Part shown: positions 27,519-36,695 of the stretch, in pieces | How the letters are laid out: each line of letters begins with the position of its first letter | How positions within the stretch are numbered: the stretch's first letter is position 1 | Assembly: GCA_002390845.1 (NCBI GenBank) | Contig: DGQT01000047.1 | Coordinates: 1-62,615, forward strand | Direction: 5' to 3' | DNA: 62,615 bases | Source: Chitinophagaceae bacterium UBA4407 | Lineage (GTDB): Bacteria > Bacteroidota > Bacteroidia > Chitinophagales > Chitinophagaceae | Made by a program: the position numbers and the translations under genes | The notes under the pieces: generated by a model | Seen by the model: the letters and a program-made list of their open reading frames with translations, nothing else | Told to the model about the DNA's origin: nothing | Databases searched by the model: none

Positions 27519-28707
27519 TTATTTTTTCTATAATGATGTTTACAATTTCTTCTGCAATCTTATTCTTTGTGTTAAGACTTAAGTTATGTTCTTTTCCTGC
27601 TGCATCGAATATGGTTACTTTATTGGTATTATGGCCGAAACCTGCATTGGCATCTTTAAGTGAATTCAACACGATCATATCAGCGTTCTTTGCAGCCATT
27701 TTACCAAGAGCATATTCCCTTTCATTTGTTGTTTCAAGTGCAAAGCCAACCAGCAATTGTCCAGGCTTTTTTCTTTCGCCCAAAGACCTAAGAATATCTT
27801 TTGTTTTCGCAAGCTGAAGCATTAATGAATCACCTGATTTTTTTATTTTCTCTGATGCCGGAGTCACAGGTGAATAGTCTGCAACTGCGGCACTCATCAC
27901 TGAAATATCTGCGTCATCAAACAAAGCAACAGTTTGGTTGTACATCGCTTCTGCACTGGTAACATGGGTAACACGAATTCCCTTGTACGATACTTCTTGC
28001 TGTGTTGGTCCTGTTATTAATTCTACGTCAGCACCGTTCATATAAAAAGCTTCGGCTAATGCAAAACCCATTTTACCCGATGAATGATTACCTATAAAAC
28101 GCACAGGATCTATCGGCTCGTATGTAGGCCCGGCAGTAATCAAAACTTTTTTGCCTGATAGTGCTTTGCCCCTGAAAAAATGTTCACTAAGGTATTGTAT
28201 AATGGTTTCTGGTTCTGCCATACGACCTTCACCAACCAGGCCGCTGGCTAGTTCGCCATTTTCAACATCAATAATACTGTTGCCATATGATTCCAGGAGT
28301 TGGATATTTCTTTTTGTAGAAGCGTGATGCCACATATCTTCATCCATTGCAGGTGAAACTACAACCGGGCAGGTGGTCGATAAATAAACAGCAAGTAAAA
28401 GGTTGTCGCACTGGCCACTGGCCATTTTAGAAAGCGTGTTACAACTAAGCGGTGCAACAAGCATTACATCAGCCCAGCGGCCAAGCATTACGTGATTGGC
28501 CCAGGTGTCTTCATCGAAAAGATCTATGAGTACTTTATTGCCCGAAAGCGTGGAAAGCACCAATGGCGACACAAAGCTTTTTGCCGAAGGTGTCATGATC
28601 ACTTTTACTTCAGCACCTGCTTTTACCAGTAAGCGCAGCAATAAAATGGATTTATACGCAGCAATGCTACCTGTAATTGCGAGTAATATTTTTTTACCCT
28701 TCAGCAT
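27511..28707 (-). CDS. coaBC: Bifunctional phosphopantothenoylcysteine decarboxylase / phosphopantothenate-cysteine ligase
   Basis: CoaBC performs two steps of coenzyme A synthesis: ligation of cysteine to 4'-phosphopantothenate, then flavin-dependent decarboxylation. The 398-residue length is typical. The N-terminal CoaC flavoprotein has GSIAAYKSILLLR near residue 12 and the substrate-recognition clamp PAMDEDMWHH near 120. The C-terminal CoaB half begins near 185 with ITAGPTYEPIDPVRFIGN and HSSGKMGFALAEAF. A lysine pair for CTP binding (KIKKSGDSLML) lies near residue 290. It sits between rpoZ and porD, a common Bacteroidota arrangement, separated from rpoZ by a repeat. Confidence 0.95.
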   Translation of the reverse strand: MLKGKKILLAITGSIAAYKSILLLRLLVKAGAEVKVIMTPSAKSFVSPLVLSTLSGNKVLIDLFDEDTWANHVMLGRWADVMLVAPLSCNTLSKMASGQCDNLLLAVYLSTTCPVVVSPAMDEDMWHHASTKRNIQLLESYGNSIIDVENGELASGLVGEGRMAEPETIIQYLSEHFFRGKALSGKKVLITAGPTYEPIDPVRFIGNHSSGKMGFALAEAFYMNGADVELITGPTQQEVSYKGIRVTHVTSAEAMYNQTVALFDDADISVMSAAVADYSPVTPASEKIKKSGDSLMLQLAKTKDILRSLGERKKPGQLLVGFALETTNEREYALGKMAAKNADMIVLNSLKDANAGFGHNTNKVTIFDAAGKEHNLSLNTKNKIAEEIVNIIIEKINA

Positions 28708-28729
28708 ATTTTTTTCTTGAAATGAGTAT

Positions 28730-28936
28730 ATTTTGTTCCGGGCAATTGATTCTTTAATGATCGTTCCTTGCGTCGCGCTCTTGTACTTTTGAAACTTTAT
28801 TGAGCAATCGCGAAGCCGGAACCTGTAATATGTTACGCCTTGTTTTATTGTTGCACAATTGCTGACTCATAACCTGAACGTACAAGAGTGCGACGCAAGT
28901 AAAGTTAAATATTGCTGTGCTGCCCGGTACAAAAAA
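28730..28936. repeat. Dispersed inverted repeat, full copy (type I cores)
   Basis: TTTGTTCCGGGCAATTG leads to the core TTGCGTCGCGCTCTTGTAC (28768-28786). The right core GTACAAGAGTGCGACGCAA (28880-28898) leads to CTGCCCGGTACAAAAAA. The left GCGCTC and right GAGTGC differ at one position. Together with the rpoZ terminator it fills 28708-29036; I see no gene there. Confidence 0.88.
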
Positions 28937-28983
28937 TTGCTTTCTGATATCCGCTGCAAGACATTACAAACCTCTAAAATAGC

Positions 28984-29016
28984 AAAAAACGACAGTGTTG
29001 CCGCTGTCGTTTTTTT
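28984..29016 (-). terminator. Rho-independent terminator of rpoZ
   Basis: CGACAG and CTGTCG form the stem, extended by A/T pairs, with a loop of eight bases. On the minus strand it ends in a run of six T, 21 bases past the rpoZ stop. Confidence 0.85.
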
Positions 29017-29036
29017 AATATCAAAAGAATAACATT

Positions 29037-29381
29037 TTATCTGAACAGGTCTTCATCGTTATTGCTACGGTGGTATATTTTGCCCTCCATAAATTCCTGT
29101 GTTGCAAGAATAGAAGGATTTGGCATTTTTTCGTAAGCCCGGGATATTTCGATCTGCTCTTTATTTTCGTGTATTTCTTCCAGGCTGTCTGTATGCGTAG
29201 CAAACTCTTCGAGCTTATTGTGAAGCTCTTCTTTCAACGAAATATTGATCTGGTTCGCTCTTTTTGAAATTATAGCGATTGAAGCATACAGATTGCCTGT
29301 GGGGGCTTTGATCTCCGCAAGATTCTTTGCTTCAATAACACTTGAAGTGTTTCCACTTAGATGTTTTCTTAACTTATTCAT
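29037..29381 (-). CDS. rpoZ: RNA polymerase omega subunit, Bacteroidota type
   Basis: Omega helps fold and stabilise the beta' subunit of RNA polymerase. The 114-residue product matches the Rpb6/omega fold in its middle (NLYASIAIISKRANQI, residues 32-47), the part that clamps beta'. The long acidic C-terminal extension is usual for Bacteroidota omega. Its ATG overlaps the stop of bamD by four bases, so the two are translationally coupled. A strong terminator follows. Confidence 0.88.
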   Translation of the reverse strand: MNKLRKHLSGNTSSVIEAKNLAEIKAPTGNLYASIAIISKRANQINISLKEELHNKLEEFATHTDSLEEIHENKEQIEISRAYEKMPNPSILATQEFMEGKIYHRSNNDEDLFR

Positions 29382-30181
29382 TTCTGCAAGTTTTTAATGT
29401 TGGTTTCTGATAATGTTTTATATCTCTTTATTTCGTCTGAAAGCTTACTATCGGGGAACCGCTCAGTAAAATCAGCACACTCAAGAATTACTTTTTCATA
29501 ACGTTCCTGTTGCTTCTCGGTTACACTGGCTTCAGCATATTTGTAATAAGCTCTTACCGATGCAAGTTTGTATTCATCGCTTTTTTCTGAATCGGGGTAA
29601 GCATCGATCAGGCTTTCAAAAGCAACGGCTGCTGCCTTATAATACCTGTCTCCCAAATCGAAATAGAGCTGGGCATTCTTGTATTCTTTCAACTCGAGTT
29701 TGCGGCGGCTTTCATCGATGATCTCCGAGGCCTCTTTAACTCTTGAAGACTCGGGATGCATATTAATAAATGCCTGCATCAGCGATATTGTTTTTGATGT
29801 TGGGGTTTGATCAAGGTCCACTTTTGGTGACTGCTTATAATAGCAATAACACCGCATGTAATCACTTTCCTCTACCTTGGTACTATTGGGGAAATTTTCG
29901 GTAAAAGTTTTAAAAAGGCTCTCGGCATTTACATAATCTTTTTGATAATAAGCACAGTAGGTATACTTATAAAACATATCCTCGTACTTATCTGAGCCAC
30001 GGTAAAAAGGCATTATATCTTCAAATACCTGTTGCGCCTGATTGTATTTTTTTTGAACATACAACTGCTCAGCCATTTTAAGCTTATACTCATTATCCTT
30101 GCTTTTCAACACTTTACCAAGCTTTGAAGAGCAGGAAGTAAACAACAAAGAGGCTAAAATTAACTTAAAGAAAAATTTCAT
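29378..30181 (-). CDS. bamD: Outer membrane assembly lipoprotein BamD
   Basis: BamD is the essential lipoprotein of the BAM complex that inserts beta-barrel proteins into the outer membrane. From the ATG at 30181 the product has 267 residues, a lipoprotein signal with lipobox LLFTSC, and TPR-like repeats (QLYVQKKYNQAQQVFEDIMP, then YVNAESLFKTFTENFPNS, then FESLIDAYPDSEKSDEYKLA), matching the five-TPR BamD fold. The open frame begins at 30238, but that extension lacks a signal peptide. The order bamD-rpoZ-coaBC-porD is shared with many Bacteroidota. Confidence 0.93.
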   Translation of the reverse strand: MKFFFKLILASLLFTSCSSKLGKVLKSKDNEYKLKMAEQLYVQKKYNQAQQVFEDIMPFYRGSDKYEDMFYKYTYCAYYQKDYVNAESLFKTFTENFPNSTKVEESDYMRCYCYYKQSPKVDLDQTPTSKTISLMQAFINMHPESSRVKEASEIIDESRRKLELKEYKNAQLYFDLGDRYYKAAAVAFESLIDAYPDSEKSDEYKLASVRAYYKYAEASVTEKQQERYEKVILECADFTERFPDSKLSDEIKRYKTLSETNIKNLQK

Positions 30182-30370
30182 AAAGTTTGCGAAGTTATGG
30201 ATTCGCGGCAAATTATTGCATACAAAATTCTTATTCATTCTTAGCCAGTTAATAAATACACAAAAACCATGAATTGGTACAAACCCGGAAATATGGCAGC
30301 AAAATTGTTTACAGGGTAATAAGCGGTAAATGTGAATTAAATAAAACCGTAAATCAGACTATTATTAGTC

Positions 30371-30378
30371 TATTTTTG
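30371..30378 (+). promoter_or_regulatory. -7 promoter box of lolA
   Basis: TATTTTTG matches TAnnTTTG, 19 bases before the ATG at 30398. No clear -33 TTG is present. Confidence 0.55.
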
Positions 30379-30397
30379 CAAACCCAAAATATAAAAA

Positions 30398-31030
30398 ATG
30401 AAACAAGCTTGTACATTATTATTGATCTTCATGGGCATTACAGTTCTAACGAAAGCTCAAAACGACCCCAACGCAAAAAAAGTTTTAGATGGGGTTAGCA
30501 GTAAACTGAATACAGTTAAAGGAATCACAGCAGGCTTTTCTTACACTACAAAAGACCGTAACAAAACATTGAAAGGCTCTGTAAAGGGGCAAATCAGTAT
30601 AAAAGGTCAGAAATACTATATTAAACAGGGCACCACTGAAATCTTTTGTAATGGTGTAAAAGTTTGGAATTTCAATGGCGAAGATGAGGTTACAGTTGCA
30701 GATGCAGATAACAGTGATGACAAAACCTTGTCCCCACAAAAATTGCTATCTAATTTCTACGATAAAGATTTTACATATAAACTTATTTCCAGTACGGGTA
30801 CTTTTCACCAGATACTAATGATACCAACAGATAAAAGAAAGAATTTTAAACAGGTAACCATTTTTATCGATAAAAGTAAAAACCTTATTTCAAAAGCAGA
30901 TGTGGTTGATAAAAGCGATAATACTATTGGTTTTACGCTTTCCAATATTAATACGAACATCAGTTTACCAGATAGCAAATTTGAATTTGATACCGCCAAA
31001 CATCCCGGGGTAGAAGTGGTTGAACAATAA
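30398..31030 (+). CDS. lolA: LolA-like outer membrane lipoprotein carrier
   Basis: LolA-type proteins carry lipoproteins through the periplasm to the outer membrane. The 210-residue product has a signal peptide ending VLTKAQ. The mature chain shows the family pattern: VKGITAGFSYTTKDRNKTLKG, then KGQISIKGQKYYIKQGTTEIFCNG and VWNFNGEDEVTV, then ISKADVVDKSDNTIGFTLSN, an open beta barrel covered by helices. It is divergent from bamD, so two envelope-assembly genes share one intergenic region. It is monocistronic, with a terminator before cmk. Confidence 0.85.
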   Translation: MKQACTLLLIFMGITVLTKAQNDPNAKKVLDGVSSKLNTVKGITAGFSYTTKDRNKTLKGSVKGQISIKGQKYYIKQGTTEIFCNGVKVWNFNGEDEVTVADADNSDDKTLSPQKLLSNFYDKDFTYKLISSTGTFHQILMIPTDKRKNFKQVTIFIDKSKNLISKADVVDKSDNTIGFTLSNINTNISLPDSKFEFDTAKHPGVEVVEQ

Positions 31031-31039
31031 ATTTAAAAG

Positions 31040-31063
31040 ACTCGGTTAGCTACCGGGTTTTTT
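31040..31063 (+). terminator. Rho-independent terminator after lolA
   Basis: ACTCGGT and ACCGGGT form a 7-base stem (one G-T pair) with a 5-base loop, followed by six T. It lies 10 bases after the lolA stop. Confidence 0.75.
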
Positions 31064-31103
31064 CTTTGTAAAAATCAAATTTTTCAGGCATTTTTACCGG
31101 GCA

Positions 31104-31784
31104 ATGAACAAAAAAATAATCATTACCATAGATGGTTTTTCATCATGCGGCAAAAGCACACTTGCCAGGCAGCTTGCTGCAGAGCTAAACTATGTTTTTA
31201 TCGACAGTGGCGCCATGTACCGTGCTATTACGCTGTATTTTTTGCGCAACCATATTGACTGGAAGAATAGGAAAGAAGTGCACAAAGCTCTTGATAATAT
31301 TAATCTTGAATTTCTGCTCAATCCCATCACCGGAAAAAGTGACATGTACCTGAACGATGAAAATGCTGAGGTACTAATCCGCGATATGCTGGTAACCGAA
31401 AACGTAAGCGATGTATCTACAATAAAAGAAGTTCGTGAATTCGCCGTTGCACAGCAGCGCAAAATGGGCGAAAACAAAGGCATTGTTATGGATGGCCGCG
31501 ATATTGGCACTACCGTTTTCCCAAATGCCGAACTAAAAATTTTTATGACCGCCGATACCGCAATCCGCGTAGAAAGGCGGTTTAAAGAAATGTTCGAAAA
31601 GAACCCCTCTATCACTATCGAGGAAGTAAAAAATAATCTCGAAATGCGTGATTATATCGACAGCAACCGCGAAGTAAGCCCACTTAGAAAAGCCGATGAC
31701 GCTCTTGTGCTCGATAACTCCAAACTTACCATGCCCGAGCAGTTAAAGATTGCTTTAAAGTGGGCCAAAGAAAGATTGCAATAA
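31104..31784 (+). CDS. cmk: Cytidylate kinase
   Basis: Cmk phosphorylates CMP and dCMP with ATP. The 226-residue product has the P-loop DGFSSCGKSTLARQLA at residues 8-23, where GFSSCGKS is the Bacteroidota form of GxxxxGKS. FIDSGAMYRAITLYFLR is the CMP-site motif and VMDGRDIGTTVFPNAELKIF the catalytic RDIGT motif. SPLRKADDALVLDNS near the C-terminus is also conserved. It is in its usual single-gene setting, preceded by a terminator. Confidence 0.95.
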   Translation: MNKKIIITIDGFSSCGKSTLARQLAAELNYVFIDSGAMYRAITLYFLRNHIDWKNRKEVHKALDNINLEFLLNPITGKSDMYLNDENAEVLIRDMLVTENVSDVSTIKEVREFAVAQQRKMGENKGIVMDGRDIGTTVFPNAELKIFMTADTAIRVERRFKEMFEKNPSITIEEVKNNLEMRDYIDSNREVSPLRKADDALVLDNSKLTMPEQLKIALKWAKERLQ

Positions 31785-31805
31785 CATTTATGTAATAAAA
31801 ATAGA

Positions 31806-31900
31806 TTTTTTTTGAGCCGACCAGAAGAAATTCTATCGGGCTTTTCTTGCGTCGCACTATTGTGCTGCATAATTTTTTCATCTAAGGCTGCCCGCAAAGT
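31806..31900. repeat. Dispersed repeat, left arm only (type I core)
   Basis: TTTTTTTGAGCCGACC begins 22 bases after the cmk stop. The core TTGCGTCGCACTATTGTGC is at 31847-31865. A short duplication seems to have put a second CGGGC-like motif at 31837-31841. No right arm follows. Confidence 0.8.
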
Positions 31901-31988
31901 GTCGTTATGTTTTTCAGTAACAAAGCTTAATTTTCCTAAGCGCCTTAAATAAAAATACCAAACCTCTTATACAGAAAAAAGTTTGAAC

Positions 31989-32765
31989 ATGGAAATGTAC
32001 GACAACGAAAACACGGTACAGAAATCATTCAATACAGATTTTTTATCCGAAGAATTGCTGCAGGCTCAATGGGCTGAATTCGTAGAATTGAAAAAAATCA
32101 TCACAGAACTATATCACAAAAAAAATGAACCCATAACAATTTTAGATATTGGAATTGGCAATGCAAGAATACCCAAACACCTTTCCGCTATAGCTGAAAT
32201 ATGGAATATGATCAGCCGTTACGATGGTACAGATAATGCAATGCCCTGCATAGAAATATCAAAGAAAGTAATTGCAGATTCAGGTATTGCAGACAAAGTG
32301 AATGTTTATTTTTTTGAAGCTGCCAATCTTAATAATTGGGATAAACAATATGACCTTGTTATTACTACCTGGTTTACTGCGGGTAATTTTTATCCGAACG
32401 ATTTTCCCTTTGAGACTTATGCCAGCTCAAAACAAAAAATTGATGTAACAAAAAATGAAAAGTTTGAAAAAATATTTTCAAATGCATATAACCTTTTAAA
32501 GCCTGGCGGCGAAGTGGTTATAGGTGCATGTTACATAGACAATGAAAGTACCAGGAAAAAACAGGAATTATTTTATACAAAAGCAGGAATGATAGTAATT
32601 ACTGACAAACAGGATTCTTTTACAGCTACAAAAGAAGGGTTCTGGTCTCAAAGATTTACAAAAGAAAAAATGTATAGTTACCTGAATTTTGTAAAGCCCG
32701 AAAAAATCACTTTTACTCCATTAGACACTTATGATTTTGCAATGCAGGTAAGAATTAAAAAATAA
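31989..32765 (+). CDS. Class I SAM-dependent methyltransferase
   Basis: The product is 258 residues from the ATG at 31989 (ATG at 31995 is also possible; the frame opens at a TTG at 31983). Motif I, ILDIGIGNARIPKHL near residue 50, is the SAM-binding loop. YDLVITTWFTAGNFYP near 120 is the post-II/motif IV region, and LLKPGGEVVIGACY near 165 is motif VI. These identify a Rossmann-fold methyltransferase but not its substrate. No operon partner is present. It may methylate a small molecule. Confidence 0.82.
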   Translation: MEMYDNENTVQKSFNTDFLSEELLQAQWAEFVELKKIITELYHKKNEPITILDIGIGNARIPKHLSAIAEIWNMISRYDGTDNAMPCIEISKKVIADSGIADKVNVYFFEAANLNNWDKQYDLVITTWFTAGNFYPNDFPFETYASSKQKIDVTKNEKFEKIFSNAYNLLKPGGEVVIGACYIDNESTRKKQELFYTKAGMIVITDKQDSFTATKEGFWSQRFTKEKMYSYLNFVKPEKITFTPLDTYDFAMQVRIKK

Positions 32766-32820
32766 CAACCTGAGTTTATGCAGCATTATAATACGATTAG
32801 GTTTTTACTTCATGAACCAT

Positions 32821-32898
32821 AGCTGCCATGAAAATGGAACTGTGAACCGAGCGTGGCAAGAGGTGCTCAATAAAATTACCTTAGCCGGCTTAAAAAAA
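32821..32898. repeat. Dispersed repeat, GCGTGGCAAG variant module alone
   Basis: GCTGCCATGAAAATGGAACT and CGAGCGTGGCAAG form the variant hairpin also found in 7421-7571 and 36384-36677. It runs through GTGCTCAATAAAATTACC to TAGCCGGCTTAAAAAAAG. No normal core is present. Confidence 0.65.
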
Positions 32899-32910
32899 GT
32901 ATTGAAAAAT

Positions 32911-32938
32911 AAAAGGCCCTGCTTGCGCACGGCCTTTT
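32911..32938 (-). terminator. Rho-independent terminator of the large T9SS gene
   Basis: AAAAGGCC and GGCCTTTT form the stem. On the minus strand the hairpin is followed by a T-containing tract 20 bases after the stop at 32958. It may also terminate the plus-strand methyltransferase gene, since the plus-strand side is T-rich. Confidence 0.78.
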
Positions 32939-32957
32939 ATTTTTTGGTGATGTTTAT

Positions 32958-35450
32958 TTATTGCTTTACTACCTTTTGATAAAGAACACTACCCGGCTTT
33001 TCAAGTTTAACCATGTAAATGCCCGAAGGGATGTTTCCGGTTTCAATGGTAACCTGGTTAAACCCGGCAACAGCATTTTTAGCAACTGTTTTAATAATGC
33101 GGCCACGCATATCAGTAACGGTAACCGTGTATTTGCAGGATGCCTGCTCAGTTGTATTTACTGTAAAACTGCTTGTGAACGGATTGGGCGAAACAGTAAA
33201 TTTATCTGCGGGTTTTACAGCAACTGCATCGCTGGAACCTGCAGCAATTAAAGGCTTCAGACTTAATACGGTATTGCCACCATGCAGATAAAATGATGAA
33301 AGCTGTGTGGTTTTAAATTCAAGGTATTTATAATCACTGCCATAATCGCCACGGCTGATAAGTTTGATAAATCCGGTAGCCGGATTTACAAATGCAGATG
33401 AACAGCCGTCATCATTTTGGGTAACATTAATATCGTTGATCGAGGTTACACCAGAGCCTGGCTGGGCAATTAATTTATTCAGTTCGGCATTGCTGATAAA
33501 CAGCCTTACGGTTACAGGTGTAGATGGCTGCACTTCGGTTGCTATGTTTATATTCCTGTCAAGGTAATACCGCCCTGTTGCCGTGGTTCTCAACGCGCCG
33601 CTATTAATGTAAACACTTGCGGAAACAGTATTCAGTTCATTTTTATCTGCATATACCTCAGCGATCTTTTTAAATCCCTGGTCGGTAAGCGGCACCCATA
33701 CTTTGGTATTGTTGCCATCTGTTTGTTTGTTTATGATATAAGACAAACCCTGCGAACATGCATTGTTAAGACCCGCTGACACAGTGAGGTCCATAATAGC
33801 CAAGCTAAACGACGCATAATTTGCATAGCCCAGTGTATTGAGCCTTACATAATAAGTTTGTCCTTTCTTAAGCAGGTAAGAATAAATTGTGTAAGACTCG
33901 CCTTCGTTAATATACATAATACCACAGTCAACCAGGCTTTTTGCATCGCATGGCGCTGAGTAAATATTAATACCCAAACCATAGCCACCCGCACCATAAT
34001 ATTTTACTTTGTTGAAACGGAAGATTTGTGCATCGGCACTTGCAGTAAATTTTACCCATATATCATCATCGCCGCTACCTTCGTAAAGGCCGCAGGCTTT
34101 GCTTCCATCTTTTAAATCAGAGGGTGTTGCACCAATTGTTGTTAGTGGCGTACCAAGGGCAGTATCACTGTAAGGGGTAGCAGAAACAGTGTATGCATTC
34201 TGGCAGCTATCATTTGCCGGAGCGGTTGAGTAACATTCTATAACATAAGAATAAGACGAAGGAAATGGTACTGGCCTTTTTGCTTTTTCCATTATGTAAT
34301 ATTCTTTGCCGGCTTCAAGCGGACCCATTGAATATTTTCGTCCATAATCGCTGTTGCCAATACAGGTCCAGCCGGCAGGGCCAAGGCTACCTTTCGCTTC
34401 CTTATAAGCAAACTCCATGGTTTGGCCGTCATTTACAGTATTAATTACAAAATTGTAATAGCCTGTTTTTTCTGGAACAAATTTGTGATAGAACTCATTG
34501 GCAAAATACACTTCATCACAAAATACGTTCAGATACAAACCATACTTGCCAAAGAAAGTATTTGATACCAGGGAGCCACATTGAATCGTTTCTACAGTTG
34601 AAGAATCGTAGGCTGTAGAAAATGGCGTTATTGCCCAGTTTGATTTTTGCCTGTCGTCACACTTCGATCTTACATAAAAATAATATTGTTTGCCTGCCAA
34701 AAGATCGCCCAATACAGCACTGGTTGCTGAAGTCCTGAAAAATGTGGCGGGGAATACGGTATCAGATTTACTTACCCCGTACTCATAATTAACTCCACCC
34801 TCTACCGGCTGCCATTCGGCTTTTGCTGTTTGGGTAGTAATGCTGTTTATAGGAACAGTTGGTGCCAGGGGTTCAAAGCAGGTTACTTCTTTAATCAGCA
34901 GCTTATCTATATATATGTAAGTGTAAGTTCTTGGTGTGGTGCAGTGAATGCCAAGAAAATTAATGCCCGATGCAGTGGCGGTGTAATTAATCTGCGCTTT
35001 TGTATAATAATCTGTTTCAAAATCGTTACTCCATATTACTTCAGTTTGTGCAGCTGGTGTGGTATCGTTGCCCAGGGTTACCTGCAATTTGTTTTTTGTA
35101 TAAAACTGGTTCTTATAATAAAAAGAAATGCTGTATTTTTTTCCGGCAACAAAGTTGAATGAAGGGCTTATCAGCCACGCATCACTCTGATCGCCGTAGT
35201 AACTCTCGGCCAGGTACATGCATTTTTTGCCTTCAAGTGCATTACCCGAACCGCGAAAATTTTTAAGGCTTTGCCAGTTGGCATTACCGGTGTGGCTTAC
35301 AACCCAGCCGGGCGATGGCGCCGGTGGAATTGCGTTTTCGAAACCGGTTTCTAACAAAACCTGTGCGTCGGTATTTGATGCAAGGCAACAGGTAAAAAAT
35401 AACACTCCTAACCAGTACTTTAGTTGATGAATACAAGATTTTGATGGCAT
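32958..35450 (-). CDS. Large secreted protein with fibronectin-like domain and T9SS type A sorting domain
   Basis: From the ATG at 35450 the product has 830 residues and a signal peptide ending SNTDAQ. Residues about 30-190 look like a MAM/jelly-roll lectin-like domain (LLETGFENAIPPAPSPGWVV, WQSLKNFRGSGNA). A fibronectin type III domain follows (APTVPINSITTQTAKAEWQP, YYFYVRSKCDD). Two segments of the C-WVKFTASADAQIFRF type resemble Bacteroidota pre-peptidase C-terminal domains. The end (VSPNPFTSSFTV, then GIYMVKLEKPGSVLYQKVVKQ) is a type A sorting domain. No protease or glycosidase catalytic motif is visible, so an adhesin-like role is possible. Upstream frame to 35534 lacks a signal sequence. 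Confidence 0.82.
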   Translation of the reverse strand: MPSKSCIHQLKYWLGVLFFTCCLASNTDAQVLLETGFENAIPPAPSPGWVVSHTGNANWQSLKNFRGSGNALEGKKCMYLAESYYGDQSDAWLISPSFNFVAGKKYSISFYYKNQFYTKNKLQVTLGNDTTPAAQTEVIWSNDFETDYYTKAQINYTATASGINFLGIHCTTPRTYTYIYIDKLLIKEVTCFEPLAPTVPINSITTQTAKAEWQPVEGGVNYEYGVSKSDTVFPATFFRTSATSAVLGDLLAGKQYYFYVRSKCDDRQKSNWAITPFSTAYDSSTVETIQCGSLVSNTFFGKYGLYLNVFCDEVYFANEFYHKFVPEKTGYYNFVINTVNDGQTMEFAYKEAKGSLGPAGWTCIGNSDYGRKYSMGPLEAGKEYYIMEKAKRPVPFPSSYSYVIECYSTAPANDSCQNAYTVSATPYSDTALGTPLTTIGATPSDLKDGSKACGLYEGSGDDDIWVKFTASADAQIFRFNKVKYYGAGGYGLGINIYSAPCDAKSLVDCGIMYINEGESYTIYSYLLKKGQTYYVRLNTLGYANYASFSLAIMDLTVSAGLNNACSQGLSYIINKQTDGNNTKVWVPLTDQGFKKIAEVYADKNELNTVSASVYINSGALRTTATGRYYLDRNINIATEVQPSTPVTVRLFISNAELNKLIAQPGSGVTSINDINVTQNDDGCSSAFVNPATGFIKLISRGDYGSDYKYLEFKTTQLSSFYLHGGNTVLSLKPLIAAGSSDAVAVKPADKFTVSPNPFTSSFTVNTTEQASCKYTVTVTDMRGRIIKTVAKNAVAGFNQVTIETGNIPSGIYMVKLEKPGSVLYQKVVKQ

Positions 35451-35589
35451 GTTGGTTGTTGGTTTATTGAATAAAGAAACGTGGTGCTTTTCAGAACTCA
35501 TAAAGTAAATGTATAAAAAATAATATATCAGCAAGATGATTCAAATTCAACAGGGTATTTATCTTTAGCGTAAACTAACTGCAAGCAAC

Positions 35590-36348
35590 ATGAAATCAGT
35601 CGTGCCTTTTGTTTTTAAAATAGGTTTATTAATGTTGGTGCCTGCCTTTGCCCACACCCAGGACGTTCATTTTTGGGGTGTTTTGCCAACCTACACACAG
35701 GTAACACCGCTATCAAAAAAACTTGACTGGAGTTTTTTCTTTGGCAATGCCATCAACCCTAGTCATGAACATTTTGGAACACTTGATTTTCCCGAGGCAG
35801 ATGTAAGGCTTCAGCTGAATAATGCAATTGTTTATAAAGCACAAAAAAATCTGTCGTTTGCTGCAGGAATGATTTATCAGAAAAACTTTGCGTTCGATAG
35901 CAGGCATGTAGATGAATACCGCCCTTACCAGCAGGTTTTATTTTCGCATTATTTATCTGCACTTAAGGTAAATCACCGCGTAAGGTTTTGCGAAAGATTT
36001 ATTGAGAATAAAGCAGCAGCAACCTACCCCCTTACTACTGTATTGCAGTACAATGCCGGGTTTCAGCTACCGTTAAAAGGTAAAACAATTGAACCTAAAA
36101 AGTTTTACCTAACCGGCTATGCAGAAGAATTTTTTTTCTTATCAGGCCCAAATAAGTTCAGCCTTCTTGGCGAGTTCTGGACCAACGCAAGCCTGGGATA
36201 TAATTTTGGTAGCTGGGGCAGATTGCAAAGCGGGTTTACTTACGAATGGCTTGCCCGGAATGTAAAAAAAGATAACAGGCAAATGTTTCTTTTTTCTACT
36301 GACCTTATTACAAATTTTGATCTTTTTGGTGTTAGAAAACACAAATAA
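35590..36348 (+). CDS. DUF2490-like outer membrane protein
   Basis: The 252-residue product has a signal peptide (ending FAHTQ) and alternating aromatic/polar strands ending in a typical beta-barrel edge (TYEWLARNVKKDNRQMFLFSTDLITNFDLF). The pattern HFWGVLPTYTQVTPLSKKLD followed by RVRFCERF resembles the DUF2490 family of predicted outer-membrane barrels. No ligand is known for the family. A near-consensus -7 box, TATCTTTA, lies at 35560-35567. It is divergent from the large T9SS gene. Confidence 0.7.
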   Translation: MKSVVPFVFKIGLLMLVPAFAHTQDVHFWGVLPTYTQVTPLSKKLDWSFFFGNAINPSHEHFGTLDFPEADVRLQLNNAIVYKAQKNLSFAAGMIYQKNFAFDSRHVDEYRPYQQVLFSHYLSALKVNHRVRFCERFIENKAAATYPLTTVLQYNAGFQLPLKGKTIEPKKFYLTGYAEEFFFLSGPNKFSLLGEFWTNASLGYNFGSWGRLQSGFTYEWLARNVKKDNRQMFLFSTDLITNFDLFGVRKHK

Positions 36349-36383
36349 TTTTCCTGAAAAAAAATTGAAAAGTTGGGAAATTC

Positions 36384-36677
36384 TTTTTTAATACCAGCTT
36401 CAGTATTTCATAGCATCATCGTTGCGTCGCAATCCTTCGATCGTTCAGAACAAGCAGCAGCAGGCCACGAGCTATAAACTTTGAGCATGGGCAAAATATA
36501 ATGTGCTCATGGCTCGCGGCCAAAAGCTTGCTGCTATTCTGCAGTACAAGAGTGCGATACCGAAACAAGTTCGGTACAGGCTGCCACGGCTGTTTCGATG
36601 CTGCTATGAAAAAGGAACTGTGAAACGAGCGTGGCAACAAAAGCCTCATTCATATTCTATTGCCCGGCTCAAAAAAA
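36384..36677. repeat. Dispersed inverted repeat, full copy with variant module and structured loop
   Basis: The left arm ACCAGCTTCAGTATTTCATA leads to TTGCGTCGCAATCC at 36422. The loop has its own hairpin (GGCCACGAGCTATAAAC against GCTCATGGCTCGCGGCC). The right core GTACAAGAGTGCGA at 36544-36557 breaks into the GCGTGGCAAC module and ends GCCCGGCTCAAAAAAATCC. It fills most of the 347-base gap 36349-36695, where no gene is seen. Confidence 0.8.
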
Positions 36678-36695
36678 TCCTACTCAAAAAAATAA

